Assembly (NCBI RefSeq): GCF_009690905.1
Contig: NZ_VOSW01000012.1
Span: 62,001-126,000 of the forward strand
Direction: 5' to 3'
Source: Paraburkholderia madseniana
GTDB taxonomy: Bacteria > Pseudomonadota > Gammaproteobacteria > Burkholderiales > Burkholderiaceae
DNA: 64,000 nucleotides
Both the position numbers and the translations under genes were made by a program. Positions within the stretch are counted from its first letter, which is position 1. Each line of letters starts with the position of its first letter. The notes beneath the pieces are model-generated. The model did not search any database. It was not told where the DNA came from and worked only from the letters and a program-made list of their open reading frames with translations. Shown here piece after piece: positions 25,941 through 35,454 of the stretch.

Positions 25941-26064
25941 GCAAGCGCCTGTGGCGATCTGTTTCGCCGTCCTTCAGTAGCAAGCAGGGCGCTACCTGAA
26001 AATACGCAGGCAAATACTTGCTTGTTGCCAGTTGCGAACCTAATATGCAGTCAGGAGGCTGCAT

Positions 26065-26550
26065 ATGACGATCTCATCTGACACACCCATTAACGCGTCG
26101 ACTGACCGCATCGAAAAACAGATCCTGCTGAAGGCACCGCGCTCGCGAGTGTGGCGCGCGTTGTCCAACGCCGAGGAATTCGGCAAATGGTTTTGCGTGG
26201 ATTTCAGCGGCAAACAGTTTGCCGCCGGTCAATCCGTGCAAGGCAACATCACCTATCCCGGATACGAGCATCTCGTCATGGACGTGCTGGTCGAGCGCGT
26301 CGAGCCGGAACATCTTCTGTCTTTTCGCTGGCATCCGGCCGCGGTCGATGTGTCGGTCGACTACTCGCCCGAGCCCACCACGCTGGTCGTATTCGAGCTG
26401 AGCGAGGTCGATTCGTGCACGTTGCTGCGGGTGGTCGAATCGGGCTTCGATCAAATTCCCGCCGCACGTCGCGAGGAAGCGTTCCGCATGAATAGCGGCG
26501 GGTGGGAAGAGCAGTTGATTAACATCGAAAAGCATGTCGCCAAGGGATAA
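26065..26550 (+). CDS. SRPBCC/AHSA1-family protein
   Basis: The 161-residue product has a START-like fold typical of the activator-of-Hsp90-ATPase-1-like (AHSA1) group: 'IEKQILLKAPRSRVWRALSN', then EFGKWFCVDF and a C-terminal 'GGWEEQLINIEKHV'. GGAGGC lies five bases before the ATG. Members bind small hydrophobic ligands or have no assigned activity. It overlaps the next gene by 17 bases. Pairing of an AHSA1 gene with an ArsR-type repressor is common and usually means that the two are co-regulated. Confidence 0.85.
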   Translation: MTISSDTPINASTDRIEKQILLKAPRSRVWRALSNAEEFGKWFCVDFSGKQFAAGQSVQGNITYPGYEHLVMDVLVERVEPEHLLSFRWHPAAVDVSVDYSPEPTTLVVFELSEVDSCTLLRVVESGFDQIPAARREEAFRMNSGGWEEQLINIEKHVAKG

Positions 26551-26902
26551 GCCGGCTGTGGGCAATGCGCGAGTGAAGGCGGCCATGCTGCGAAGTTCCG
26601 CGCAGATTTTTGCGGCGCTCGGCGACGAAACACGACTGCGTCTGATCGCCGTATTGTGCGCGGGCAGTGCGATGTCGATTGCGCAGTTGACCGCCGGCAC
26701 GGAGATGACGCGGCAGTCGGTTACGCAGCATTTGCAGGTGCTTGCCAATGCGGGCCTCGTGCGCGACATCAAGGTGGGCCGTGAACGCTTGTGGGCGTTC
26801 GAGCCGGCGCACCTCGACGAAGCGCGGCGCGCGCTTGAAGCGATCTCGCAGCAGTGGGATCACGCGTTGCTGAGGTTGAAGGCAGCGGTGGAGGGGGATT
26901 GA
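26534..26902 (+). CDS. ArsR-family HTH transcriptional regulator
   Basis: The 122-residue protein carries a winged helix-turn-helix, residues about 15-100: 'IFAALGDETRLRLIAVLCAG', then 'TRQSVTQHLQVLANAGLV' as the recognition helix and a basic wing (KVGRERLWAF). No cysteine pair for metal sensing is seen, so it belongs to the non-metal 'DUF/AHSA1-partner' type. Its start lies inside the end of the SRPBCC gene, which ties the two together. It probably represses its own operon. Confidence 0.85.
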   Translation: MSPRDKPAVGNARVKAAMLRSSAQIFAALGDETRLRLIAVLCAGSAMSIAQLTAGTEMTRQSVTQHLQVLANAGLVRDIKVGRERLWAFEPAHLDEARRALEAISQQWDHALLRLKAAVEGD

Positions 26903-26982
26903 TGCCGTTGGCGGTCGTCCGCGTTCAGAAAATCGGACTGTATACTGAACGTGAACATCGCGAAAAATTGAACGCCTGTGGC

Positions 26983-27009
26983 CTGGAGCCGCTCACGGCG
27001 CGGCTCCAG
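26983..27009. terminator. Possible bidirectional hairpin terminator
   Basis: Arms 26983-26992 and 27000-27009 (CTGGAGCCGC with GCGGCTCCAG) pair perfectly. They lie between the convergent ArsR and porin genes. A T run is only present further away on the minus strand, so termination is likely but not certain. Confidence 0.45.
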
Positions 27010-27028
27010 CGCACGAATCCCCTAACCC

Positions 27029-28186
27029 TCAGAACTTGTGCCGCAGCGCGAGCCGCACGGCGACCTGATTCCCCGTCGACGACGGCGCCTGCACACCCGG
27101 AATGAACGCGTTGTCGAGAATCGAGTGGGTCGAGTCGCCCGCGACCTTCTGATACTCGCCCTGCACATAAACGTCCGTGCGTTTGGACAGGTTGTAATCC
27201 GCCATCAAACCGACCGAGTGAATCTTCGGCTTCACGCTGCCCGTCGACGCGTCGTAGTTTTCCATCGTGTACACATACTGCGCGCCGATAAAGAAGGCCG
27301 GCGTGAACTGGTATTTGCCGTTCACTTCGAAGTTCTGATACTTCAGCGTATTCAGGCTGACACCCGATGCCGCCAATGGGATGCCGATATAGCCGTTGCC
27401 GGTCGGATCCTTATAGTTGGAGTTGGTGTAAGCAAAACCGGCGGTCGCCGAACCGAACGTGTAGTTGATGCCGGCGCCGAACACGCGCATGCGTCCGGCG
27501 ATGAAGCTCGCGTCGTTCGCGGTGATCGCGCCGGTCGAGCCTGCGCCCGGATTGTTCGCCTGCAGGTACGCGGCTGCAATCAGCAGGCCGCCGTTCGCGT
27601 ACTGGCCACCGAAGCTATAGGCGCGGTTGTTCGCGAAGTTCGTGTCGTTGCTGAAGCTGTACGCGCCGCCGAACTGGAAGCCCGCGATTTCCGGGCTCGC
27701 GTACTTCACGCTGTTGCCGAGACGGAACGAGTTGTCCGTATTGTCGTTGTCGTACGGATGCGCAAACAGGTAGCCGGCCCAGTTTCCGTTGGCGGTGGTT
27801 TGCGCGAGGTAGTCGACCACCGAGTCGTACTGGCGCCCGAGCGTGACCGTGCCGAACCGGTTGTCGCTCAAGCCCACATAGGCCTGGCGGCCGAACATGC
27901 GGCCGCCCTGGTTAAGCCGCCCCGAGCTTACGTCGAAGCCGTTTTCCAGTTGAAACACGGCCTTCATGCCGCCGCCCAGATCTTCCGAACCCTTCATGCC
28001 CCAGCGGCTGCCTTGCGCATAGCCGCTCGCCATTTCCCAGACCGCGCCGCGCCCGGCGTTGTTGGTGTAATCAATGCCTTCATCGAGCACGCCGTACAGG
28101 GTCACGCTGCTTTGCGCGAAGGCGCACGGGCCCGCCAGCGAGGTGAGTGCCGTGAAGGCGGCGGTGGCGATGACATTCTTTTTCAT
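27029..28186 (-). CDS. Gram-negative porin (betaproteobacterial trimeric type)
   Basis: The 385-residue outer-membrane porin starts with a signal peptide (MKKNVIATAAFTALTSLAGP, cleaved near CAFA-QSS). It continues with QSSVTLYGVLDEGIDY, the family N-terminal strand. It ends in the C-terminal Phe signature (RLALRHKF) needed for BAM insertion. GGAG lies a few bases before the ATG at 28186; the in-frame extension to 28270 is rejected because the signal peptide begins at this ATG. It is convergent with the ArsR gene and divergent from the aldehyde dehydrogenase island, so it may serve uptake of that island's substrate. Confidence 0.92.
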   Translation of the reverse strand: MKKNVIATAAFTALTSLAGPCAFAQSSVTLYGVLDEGIDYTNNAGRGAVWEMASGYAQGSRWGMKGSEDLGGGMKAVFQLENGFDVSSGRLNQGGRMFGRQAYVGLSDNRFGTVTLGRQYDSVVDYLAQTTANGNWAGYLFAHPYDNDNTDNSFRLGNSVKYASPEIAGFQFGGAYSFSNDTNFANNRAYSFGGQYANGGLLIAAAYLQANNPGAGSTGAITANDASFIAGRMRVFGAGINYTFGSATAGFAYTNSNYKDPTGNGYIGIPLAASGVSLNTLKYQNFEVNGKYQFTPAFFIGAQYVYTMENYDASTGSVKPKIHSVGLMADYNLSKRTDVYVQGEYQKVAGDSTHSILDNAFIPGVQAPSSTGNQVAVRLALRHKF

Positions 28187-28469
28187 TGTGAACTCCAGAC
28201 GTTGGTAATGAGTGACCCCAGTGGTTCGAAACGGGGTTCGACCGCTTGCAAAGGCCGCTGCTTTTGGCAAAGCCCGGATTCTGCTATTCGGGATGGGATT
28301 CGCGTATGAGGCACATCCCTGGATAAACGTGATTTTTTCGAATGTTTGTCCCGCGAATTATTCGCTTGTGGCGCGCCGTGCCGGAGAGAAAAATTCCGTT
28401 CATGCACCTTTGGCATGAAGGCGATAGCCGAAGGCAATGCACCACCGCACCAGGTTTTCAGGAGACGAC

Positions 28470-29894
28470 ATGCGACTCGATCGGAATTTTGCTAACGGCT
28501 GCTTTATCGACGCGGCAAGCGACGAGCTCATCGCCGTCACCAACCCCGCCACCGAAGCCGTGATTGCCCACGTCACGGGCGCCACCGAAGCCGAGGCTAT
28601 CGCCGCAGTCGACGCCGCAGCCGCCGCCCAGAAGGGCTGGCGCAAGCTGCCTTCGGCCGAGCGCGCGGTCTATCTGCACAAGCTCGCCGACGCGCTCACC
28701 GAATGCGCGCCTGCCATTGGCGCGGCGCTCGCGCTGGAGTCGGGCAAGAGCGTCGCCGACGCCACCAGCGAAGCGATCTACGCCGGCCAGATCACCCGCT
28801 ACCACGCCGAATGGGCGCGCCGCATCGAAGGCGAGGTGATTCCGAGCGACACGCCCGACGAAAACCTCGTGCTGCATCGCGAGCCGATCGGCGTGGTCGC
28901 GTGTCTGATCCCATTCAATTACCCGGTCTATACGTTCATGCGCAAGGTGGCGCCCGCGCTGATCGCCGGCAATACCGTGGTGGTGCGCCCGAGCAACAAC
29001 ACGCCGACATCGGCGTTCGAGATCGCAAGAGCGGTTGAGAAGGCAGGGTTGCCGGCCGGCGTCGTGAACATTCTCGCGATGAATCACGCAACCGCCGAAG
29101 CGCTTTGCACGCATCCGAAGGTCGGCATGATCACGCTGACCGGCAGCGTCGGCGCGGGCCGCAAGGTGCTCGAATACTGCAAGACGAACATCGCCAAGCC
29201 GTCGCTCGAACTGGGCGGCAAGACGCCCGCGATCATCGAGGCAGATGCCGATCTGGAGAAGGCCGCGCGCGATCTGGTCGCATCCAAAACCACTCACTGC
29301 GGGCAGCTTTGCACGGCGATCGAACGCGTCTACGTGCAGGAAACCGTGCATGACCGTTTCGTCGCGCTGCTGAAGAAGCACATGAGCGCGGTGGAAAGCG
29401 GCGATCGCAGCGAACAGCCGTCGCTGATGGGGCCGCTTGTCAACGACGCGTCGCGCCAGTCGATTCACGGCATGGTCGAACGCGCGCTCGCCGCGGGCGC
29501 CACGCTCGAAACCGGCGGCAGGCTGCCGCAAGGCAAGGGCTTCTTCTATCCGGCCACGTTGCTGTCGAACTGCCGTCAGAACATGGAAATCATCCAGGAA
29601 GAAACCTTCGGTCCGATCATGCCGGTCGTCAAATACCGCACGCTCGACGAAGCGCTGGAAATGGCCAACGACCATCAGTTTGGTTTGTCGTCGGTGCTCT
29701 ATACCGAGAACTACCGCAGTGCGATGAAGGTCGCCAACGGCATCGAGGCAGGCGAGTTGTATGTGAACCGTACGCCGGCCGATCCGTATCAAGGTTTCCA
29801 TGCGGGCTGGAAACGCTCGGGTCTCGGCGGCGACGACGGCAAGCACGGCATGCTCGAATTCACGCAGACCCGTCTCGTAGTCATGAAGTACTAA
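28470..29894 (+). CDS. NAD(P)-dependent aldehyde dehydrogenase
   Basis: This 474-residue ALDH-superfamily enzyme oxidises an aldehyde to the acid. Visible are the catalytic cysteine in CGQLCTAIE (Cys281, with Cys277 just before), the base Glu in LELGGKTP, and the substrate/cofactor segment 'EETFGPIMPVVKY'. The ATG at 28470 has GGAGA seven bases upstream. It most resembles the lactaldehyde/glycolaldehyde dehydrogenase branch by eye, but the substrate is not certain. It is the first gene of an island with an MFS transporter, a mandelate-racemase-family enzyme and a GMC oxidoreductase, which points to oxidation of a sugar or hydroxy-acid derivative. Confidence 0.88.
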   Translation: MRLDRNFANGCFIDAASDELIAVTNPATEAVIAHVTGATEAEAIAAVDAAAAAQKGWRKLPSAERAVYLHKLADALTECAPAIGAALALESGKSVADATSEAIYAGQITRYHAEWARRIEGEVIPSDTPDENLVLHREPIGVVACLIPFNYPVYTFMRKVAPALIAGNTVVVRPSNNTPTSAFEIARAVEKAGLPAGVVNILAMNHATAEALCTHPKVGMITLTGSVGAGRKVLEYCKTNIAKPSLELGGKTPAIIEADADLEKAARDLVASKTTHCGQLCTAIERVYVQETVHDRFVALLKKHMSAVESGDRSEQPSLMGPLVNDASRQSIHGMVERALAAGATLETGGRLPQGKGFFYPATLLSNCRQNMEIIQEETFGPIMPVVKYRTLDEALEMANDHQFGLSSVLYTENYRSAMKVANGIEAGELYVNRTPADPYQGFHAGWKRSGLGGDDGKHGMLEFTQTRLVVMKY

Positions 29895-30053
29895 AGCTGA
29901 AAAGCTGAAACCGGCGCGTGCCGTGCGATTCGGAGTAGACGGCACGCGTCGCCTTGAAACCCGCAGAAACGCAGCAAGTCCGCTGCACTTATAAAAATAT
30001 TTGAAGACCCGGCGGCCCGGTGAACCGGCGCTGTGTCTTCCAGGAGCGCTCAC

Positions 30054-31376
30054 GTGTCATCTCAGCCCGTTCAAACCACCGCTGCGCTCGCCTCAAGCGC
30101 CGCGGAAACCGCATTGCAAGCCAACAAGGCTCAACGCTACATCCAGCTCATGTTGCTGGTCGTGGCGGCCGGCGCGATTTACCCGATTCTGTATCTGCGG
30201 CAGGTCTATCAGCCGACGATGCTCGAAGTGTTCCACATCACCGATAGTCAACTCGGCTATCTGTATTCGTCGCTCGGCACGATCTTTCTGCTGAGTTACT
30301 TGCCGAGCGGCTGGCTCGCCGACCGGATCGCGCCGCGCCTCCTGATCTGCTTCTCGCTGATCGCAACCGGCGTGCTCGGCCTGTGGTATTCGACCGCACC
30401 GTCGTTCCAGATGTTGATGCTGATCTTCGGCGGTTGGGGTTTGACGACTGGATTGACCTTCTGGGCCGCCGTCATCAAACGCGTGACGATGATCGCCGGC
30501 ACGCACGAGCAGGGCCGTTTCTTCGGTTTGCTCGACGGCGGACGCGGCCTGATCGAAGCGATGCTCGCGACCATCGCGATCACGCTGTTCGCGTGGTTCA
30601 CGCAGACCAGGGGTGAGCCGGTTGCGGCTGGTTTCAAGCTGGTCGTCTACATGTACGCGTTTCTGTGCATCGCACTTGGCGTGGTGCTTGCGCTTGTTAA
30701 AGATAAGCAAGGCGCTAAAGACGCCGCCGCCAACCGTGCCACGAAGAAACGCAGCAACGTGCTGGTCGATCTGAAAACGCTCGCGTCGATTCCTGAGTTG
30801 TGGCTGGTCGCGGCGATCGTGTTCTGCGGTTACCAGGTGTTCTGGGCTACTTACAGCTTCTCCGCGTATCTGCATGAAGGCGAGATCGGCTTGACGGTGG
30901 TGATGGCCGGCACGATCACTACGCTCAAGCTGTGGATGCGTCCGATCGGCGGCATCGGCGGCGGTTTTCTCGGCGACCGTTATTCGAAGGTCTCAGTGCT
31001 GGTGATCGCGCTCTTCCTCGCTGCATTGTCGCTGCTGGGTCTGATGGCGGCGCCGCGTATCTCGAGCCATGTGCTGCTGGTGTTCCTCGTGTTGTTCATC
31101 GGTATCCTGACTTACGCGATTCGCGGGCTGTACTGGTCGCTCCTGGATCGCTGCAATATCCCGGTCGAAACGATGGGCCTCGCCATCGGCCTGATCTCCG
31201 TACTCGGTTATTCGCCCGACGTGTTCCTGCCGTTGATCAACGGCTATCTGACGCAGAACTTCCCGGGCGTCTTCGGTTACCAGCTTTACTTCGGCTATGT
31301 GGCAGGAATGGCGGCGCTCGGCGGCTTCGCCGGCCTGGCGCTGAGAAACATGCTTAACAAAAAAGGGGTTGCGTAA
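30054..31376 (+). CDS. Major facilitator superfamily transporter
   Basis: The 440-residue protein has about 12 helices. Its MFS loop motif lies in 'LPSGWLADRIAPRLL', between helices 2 and 3, with the second copy 'GGFLGDRYSKVSVL'. The GTG at 30054 has AGGAGC eight bases upstream; the GTG at 30033 would extend it by seven residues. It directly abuts the next gene (stop ends at 31376, ATG at 31377), so it should be co-expressed with the dehydratase-like enzyme and probably imports its substrate, an organic or sugar acid by inference. Confidence 0.88.
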   Translation: MSSQPVQTTAALASSAAETALQANKAQRYIQLMLLVVAAGAIYPILYLRQVYQPTMLEVFHITDSQLGYLYSSLGTIFLLSYLPSGWLADRIAPRLLICFSLIATGVLGLWYSTAPSFQMLMLIFGGWGLTTGLTFWAAVIKRVTMIAGTHEQGRFFGLLDGGRGLIEAMLATIAITLFAWFTQTRGEPVAAGFKLVVYMYAFLCIALGVVLALVKDKQGAKDAAANRATKKRSNVLVDLKTLASIPELWLVAAIVFCGYQVFWATYSFSAYLHEGEIGLTVVMAGTITTLKLWMRPIGGIGGGFLGDRYSKVSVLVIALFLAALSLLGLMAAPRISSHVLLVFLVLFIGILTYAIRGLYWSLLDRCNIPVETMGLAIGLISVLGYSPDVFLPLINGYLTQNFPGVFGYQLYFGYVAGMAALGGFAGLALRNMLNKKGVA

Positions 31377-32594
31377 ATGAAAGTCGTCTCGCTCGAAACG
31401 CATATCGTCGCCGTACCGCCGCCGCACGTGGGCGGCATGTACTGGATCTTCGTCAAGCTCAAGACCGATTGCGGTATTGAAGGCGTCGGCGAAATCTATT
31501 CGGCGACGTTCCATCCGAAAGCGATGACCCACATTATCGACGATGTATTCGGCCGCTATCTGCTCGATAAGGATCCGCACCATATCGAACGGCTCTGGCG
31601 CGAAGCGTATTCGAGCGGCTTCACGCAACGCCCCGATCTCACGATGATGGGCGTGGTGAGCGGGCTGGAAATGGCGTGCTGGGACATTATCGGCAAGGCG
31701 GCGAACAAGCCGGTGTATGAACTGCTCGGCGGCATGGTGAACCAGCGTCTGCGCTCGTACACCTATCTGTATCCGAAGAACAGCCGCGGCGAATACGACT
31801 ACGACGATCCCGATCTCGCTGCCGAATGTGCGGTTGAAAACGTCAAGCGTGGTTTCACCGCGGTGAAGTTCGATCCGGCAGGTCCGTACACGGCGTATTC
31901 GGGTCACCAGTTGTCGATGGAAGTGCTCGACCGCTGCGAGACCTTCTGCCGCCGCGTGCGTGAAGCCGTCGGCAGCAAGGCCGATCTGCTGTTCGGCACG
32001 CATGGGCAGATGGTGCCGTCGTCGGCAATCCGGCTCGCCAAGCGCCTCGAGAAATACGATCCGTTGTGGTTCGAAGAACCGGTGCCGCCGGGACAGGAAG
32101 GCGCGATGGCGCAGGTCGCGCAGCACACGAGCATTCCGATTGCGGCGGGCGAGCGCCTGACCACCAAGTATGAATTCTTCAAGCTGCTCGAAGCGGGCGC
32201 GGCGTCGATTCTGCAACTGAACGTGGCGCGTGTGGGCGGCCTGCTCGAAGCGAAGAAAGTCGCGGCGATCGCCGAGGTGTATTACGCGCAGATCGCGCCA
32301 CATCTATACAACGGTCCGATCGGCGCGGCCGCCAGCATTCAGCTCGCAGCCTGCACGCCGAACTTCCTGATTCAGGAAAGCATCGGCACGTGGGATGGTT
32401 TCCATGCGGCCGTATTGAAGAAGCCGATTCAATGGGAAGACGGCTACATCATTCCGTCGCAGGAACCGGGCTTGGGCGTGGAGTTGAACATGGACGTCGT
32501 TCGGCAGCACACGCCGTACACCGGGGAGCGTCTGCATCTGCAGATGGCAGCACAACCTGCCGACGTGAAGGATCTCGCGCCGGCCAAGGGTTGA
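31377..32594 (+). CDS. Mandelate racemase/muconate lactonizing family enzyme
   Basis: The 405-residue product is of the enolase superfamily. The N-terminal capping domain is followed by the barrel, with a Lys in 'GFTAVKFDPAGP', an EEPVPP segment, GERLTTK and a C-terminal His in 'APHLYNGPIG'. The sequence FGTHGQM where an Asp-rich strand might be expected, together with GERLTTK, resembles the galactonate/mannonate-dehydratase-type subgroups more than racemases. It would dehydrate a sugar acid or similar alpha-hydroxy acid using Mg2+. Exact substrate not assigned. It follows the MFS gene with no gap. Confidence 0.85.
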   Translation: MKVVSLETHIVAVPPPHVGGMYWIFVKLKTDCGIEGVGEIYSATFHPKAMTHIIDDVFGRYLLDKDPHHIERLWREAYSSGFTQRPDLTMMGVVSGLEMACWDIIGKAANKPVYELLGGMVNQRLRSYTYLYPKNSRGEYDYDDPDLAAECAVENVKRGFTAVKFDPAGPYTAYSGHQLSMEVLDRCETFCRRVREAVGSKADLLFGTHGQMVPSSAIRLAKRLEKYDPLWFEEPVPPGQEGAMAQVAQHTSIPIAAGERLTTKYEFFKLLEAGAASILQLNVARVGGLLEAKKVAAIAEVYYAQIAPHLYNGPIGAAASIQLAACTPNFLIQESIGTWDGFHAAVLKKPIQWEDGYIIPSQEPGLGVELNMDVVRQHTPYTGERLHLQMAAQPADVKDLAPAKG

Positions 32595-32606
32595 GGCCGG
32601 GCTGAA

Positions 32607-32652
32607 GCTGCCGGGTTTCAAGCCGTGGGTTTCAGGCTGCCGGGTTTCAAGC
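32607..32652. repeat. 17-bp direct repeat between two genes
   Basis: GCTGCCGGGTTTCAAGC occurs at 32607-32623 and again at 32636-32652, and a related GTGGGTTTCAGG lies between. It sits just after the mandelate-racemase-family gene and looks like a small local duplication, with no recognised function. Confidence 0.6.
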
Positions 32653-32698
32653 TGTTTTACGCATTCAATGGATTGGGCGCCGCTTGGCGACATAGAGC

Positions 32699-34360
32699 AT
32701 GAACTACGATTACATCATCGTCGGCGCGGGTTCGGCGGGCTGCATTCTCGCCAATCGCCTTTCGGCGTCGGGCCAATATTCGGTGCTGCTGCTCGAAGCG
32801 GGCGGCAAGGACAGCTCGTTCTGGTTCAAGATCCCGGTGGGTTTCACCAAGACGTACTACAACGAAACCTATAACTGGATGTACTACAGCGAGCCCGAAA
32901 AGGAACTCGACAACCGGCCGATCTATTGCCCGCGCGGCAAGGTGCAGGGCGGTTCCGGCTCGATCAACGCGATGATCTACGTGCGCGGCCAGCCGCATGA
33001 TTTCGACGACTGGGCTGCGGCGGGCAATCAGGGCTGGGCGTTTCGCGACGTGCTGCCGTATTTCCGCAAGCTCGAATCGCATCCGCTCGGCAACACGGAG
33101 TATCACGGCGCGGACGGCCCGATCCGTATCTCGCCGATGAAAGATGCAGTTCATCCGATCTGCCACGTGTTCCTGAAAGGCTGCGACCAGGCCGGCTACA
33201 AGCGCAGCGACGACTTCAACGGTGAACGATTCGAAGGCGCGGGCATCTACGACGTGAATACGCGCAACGGGCAGCGTTCGTCGAGCAGCTTCGAATATCT
33301 GCATCCGGTGCTGACGCGCAAGAACCTGACGGTCGAGCGAGACGTGCTCGCGAGCCGCGTGCTATTCGACGGCAACCAGCGGGCAATTGGTGTGAGCGTG
33401 ACGCAGAATGGTGCCACGCGGCAGTTCATGGCGAACCGCGAGGTGATCCTGTCGGCGGGCGCGGTCGATTCGCCCAAGCTGCTGCAACTCTCAGGCGTAG
33501 GCGACAGCGCATTGCTGGCGAAGCATCGCATCGCGATGGTCAAGGAACTGCCCGCTGTGGGGCAGAATCTGCAGGACCATCTGTGCGTGAGCTTCTACTA
33601 TCGCGCGAACGTGAAGACGTTGAATGACGAAATGCGCCCGTTGCTCGGCAAGCTCAAGCTCGGCCTGCAGTATCTGCTGACGCGCAAGGGGCCGCTCGCG
33701 ATGAGCGTGAACCAGTCGGGCGGGTTCTTTAAGGGCAACGATCAGGAAGTGCAGCCGAATCTGCAGTTGTACTTCAATCCGCTGTCGTACCGGATTCCGA
33801 AGAGCAACAAGGCGAATCTCGAACCCGAGCCGTATTCGGGCTTCCTGCTGGCATTCAACCCGTGCCGGCCGACCAGCCGCGGTTCGATCGAGATCGCGTC
33901 GAACCGTGCTGAAGACGCCGCGAAAATCCGTATCAACGCATTGACCACGGAGAAAGACATCGACGAAGTGATCCAGGGTTGCGAACTGGTGCGCAAAGTG
34001 ATGGCTTCGCCGGCGTTGAAGGAGATCACGGTCGAGGAAATCTCGCCGGGACCGCAGGTGAATACGCGCGAAGGCTTCCTGCAGTATTTCCGCGAGCAAT
34101 CGGGTTCGATCTATCACCTGTGCGGCTCGTGCGCGATGGGCGACGACCCACGCACCTCAGTGGTCGATGCGCGGTTGCGGGTGCACGGCATTACCGGCTT
34201 GCGCGTGGTCGATGCGTCGATCTTCCCGAACATCACGTCGGGCAACATCAATGCACCGACGATGATGGTCGCGGAGAAGGGCGCCGAGATGATCCTCATG
34301 GACGCTGCCGTCGAAGCTGCCTTTAAACCCGAAGCGGCGGAGCTCGCTGCGGCCGCCTGA
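32699..34360 (+). CDS. GMC-family FAD-dependent oxidoreductase
   Basis: The 553-residue enzyme has the FAD-binding Rossmann motif at residues 4-20 (YIIVGAGSAGCILANRL). GMC signatures follow, 'GGSGSINAMIYVRGQPHDF' and 'ILSAGAVDSPKLLQLSGVG', and the C-terminal active-site region is HLCGSCAMG and 'ITSGNINAPTMMVAEKGA'. The family oxidises alcohols, including choline and sugar or hydroxy compounds. It is the last gene of the ALDH/MFS/dehydratase island. An alcohol-to-aldehyde-to-acid pathway with the aldehyde dehydrogenase is a natural reading but is inferred. No signal peptide, so cytoplasmic. Confidence 0.88.
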   Translation: MNYDYIIVGAGSAGCILANRLSASGQYSVLLLEAGGKDSSFWFKIPVGFTKTYYNETYNWMYYSEPEKELDNRPIYCPRGKVQGGSGSINAMIYVRGQPHDFDDWAAAGNQGWAFRDVLPYFRKLESHPLGNTEYHGADGPIRISPMKDAVHPICHVFLKGCDQAGYKRSDDFNGERFEGAGIYDVNTRNGQRSSSSFEYLHPVLTRKNLTVERDVLASRVLFDGNQRAIGVSVTQNGATRQFMANREVILSAGAVDSPKLLQLSGVGDSALLAKHRIAMVKELPAVGQNLQDHLCVSFYYRANVKTLNDEMRPLLGKLKLGLQYLLTRKGPLAMSVNQSGGFFKGNDQEVQPNLQLYFNPLSYRIPKSNKANLEPEPYSGFLLAFNPCRPTSRGSIEIASNRAEDAAKIRINALTTEKDIDEVIQGCELVRKVMASPALKEITVEEISPGPQVNTREGFLQYFREQSGSIYHLCGSCAMGDDPRTSVVDARLRVHGITGLRVVDASIFPNITSGNINAPTMMVAEKGAEMILMDAAVEAAFKPEAAELAAAA

Positions 34361-34371
34361 CTTCGCCCGGC

Positions 34372-35307
34372 TCAATCCGCTTCGCCCAACTGCGCCGACT
34401 CCGACGAATCGAGCGCGCGCTCGGTCAACCAGATCTCCTGCTGCAGCCAGTCGCGGAACAGCGCGACGTGCGGCAGCTCGTCCTGTTCCGCACGCGTGAC
34501 GAGCCAATACGACTGATGTCCGTCGACGTGCACGTTCAGCACCTGTACGAGTTGGCCTTCCGCGAGTTCGCGCCCGATCATGTGACGATCGGCGATGGTC
34601 ACGCCGAGCCCGTCGATAGCGGCCTGGATCGCGTGATCGAGCAAATCGAATTCGTAGCCGCCGCGGGTGTCGACGTTCTCGATGCCGGCGGCCTTCAACC
34701 AATGCTGCCAGGTCAGATAGCGCTGATCGGCGCTCGCGAGCACGTGCAGCAGCGTGAACTGATTCAGATCGATGGCCGCGCGGCCTGCCTCGCGCGCGAG
34801 CAACGCGGGGGCGCAGACGGCGATGTGCCGTTCGTTCATCAGCAAGCGGTTGTCCACGCCTTCCCACTCGCCGTTGCCGAAGCGGATGGCGCAGTCGAGC
34901 ACGCCTGATTCGGCGAGATTGTCGTCGATGCGGGTCGACAGGCTGAGTTCGAGATGCGGATGCGCGTCGCGCAGACGTCCGAGACGCGGCATCAGCCAGC
35001 GGCTCGTGAAGGTGGGTGGCGCGTTGATACGCAGACGGTTGCGATGGGTTTTCTCCTGCAAGCTGCGAACCGTGAGCTCGATCCGGTCGAATGATTGTTG
35101 CAGTGCTTGCAGGAGAATGCGGCCGGCGGCCGAGAGTTCGAGGTGGTGATGGTGACGCTGGAGCAACGTCTCGCCGAGTTGGGCTTCCAGTTGCCGGACT
35201 TGCCGGCTGACCGCGCTTTGCGTCACGTTCAGCAGTTCCGCTGCGCGCGTGAAGCTGCCTGTGCGGCCGGCGACTTCGAAGGCTTTCAGCGCGTTCAGCG
35301 CGGGCAT
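34372..35307 (-). CDS. LysR-family transcriptional regulator (GcvA-like)
   Basis: This 311-residue protein begins MPALNALKAFEVAGRTGSFT, the usual winged HTH at residues 1-65 with recognition helix 'NVTQSAVSRQVRQLE', then a substrate-binding domain. The ATG at 35307 is used; a TTG at 35319 would add four residues. It faces the GMC oxidoreductase tail-to-tail with 11 bases between the stops. It probably regulates the neighbouring ALDH/MFS/GMC island or the aldehyde dehydrogenase at 35455; the target is not known. Confidence 0.85.
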   Translation of the reverse strand: MPALNALKAFEVAGRTGSFTRAAELLNVTQSAVSRQVRQLEAQLGETLLQRHHHHLELSAAGRILLQALQQSFDRIELTVRSLQEKTHRNRLRINAPPTFTSRWLMPRLGRLRDAHPHLELSLSTRIDDNLAESGVLDCAIRFGNGEWEGVDNRLLMNERHIAVCAPALLAREAGRAAIDLNQFTLLHVLASADQRYLTWQHWLKAAGIENVDTRGGYEFDLLDHAIQAAIDGLGVTIADRHMIGRELAEGQLVQVLNVHVDGHQSYWLVTRAEQDELPHVALFRDWLQQEIWLTERALDSSESAQLGEAD

Positions 35308-35401
35308 TTTGCGTTTCAAGATTGGGCACCCAAGGGTAGGCTGACGCGCAGCGGCGCGGGTGCCTGGTATTTTACTGTGTTGCCCTCGAGGTGTTACAGG
35401 T

Positions 35402-35447
35402 CTGCACGTCTTGCGGCGACGATGTGTTCGTGCCGCAAGACGTGCAG
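35402..35447. terminator. Perfect 16-bp inverted repeat, likely transcript-end hairpin
   Basis: Arms at 35402-35417 and 35432-35447 (CTGCACGTCTTGCGGC and its complement) pair without a mismatch around a 14-base loop. It lies just after the stop of the aldehyde dehydrogenase gene (leftward) and before the LysR start. No T run follows on the minus strand, so an RNA-stabilising or factor-dependent end is as likely as intrinsic termination. Confidence 0.5.
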
Positions 35448-35454
35448 CGACCGG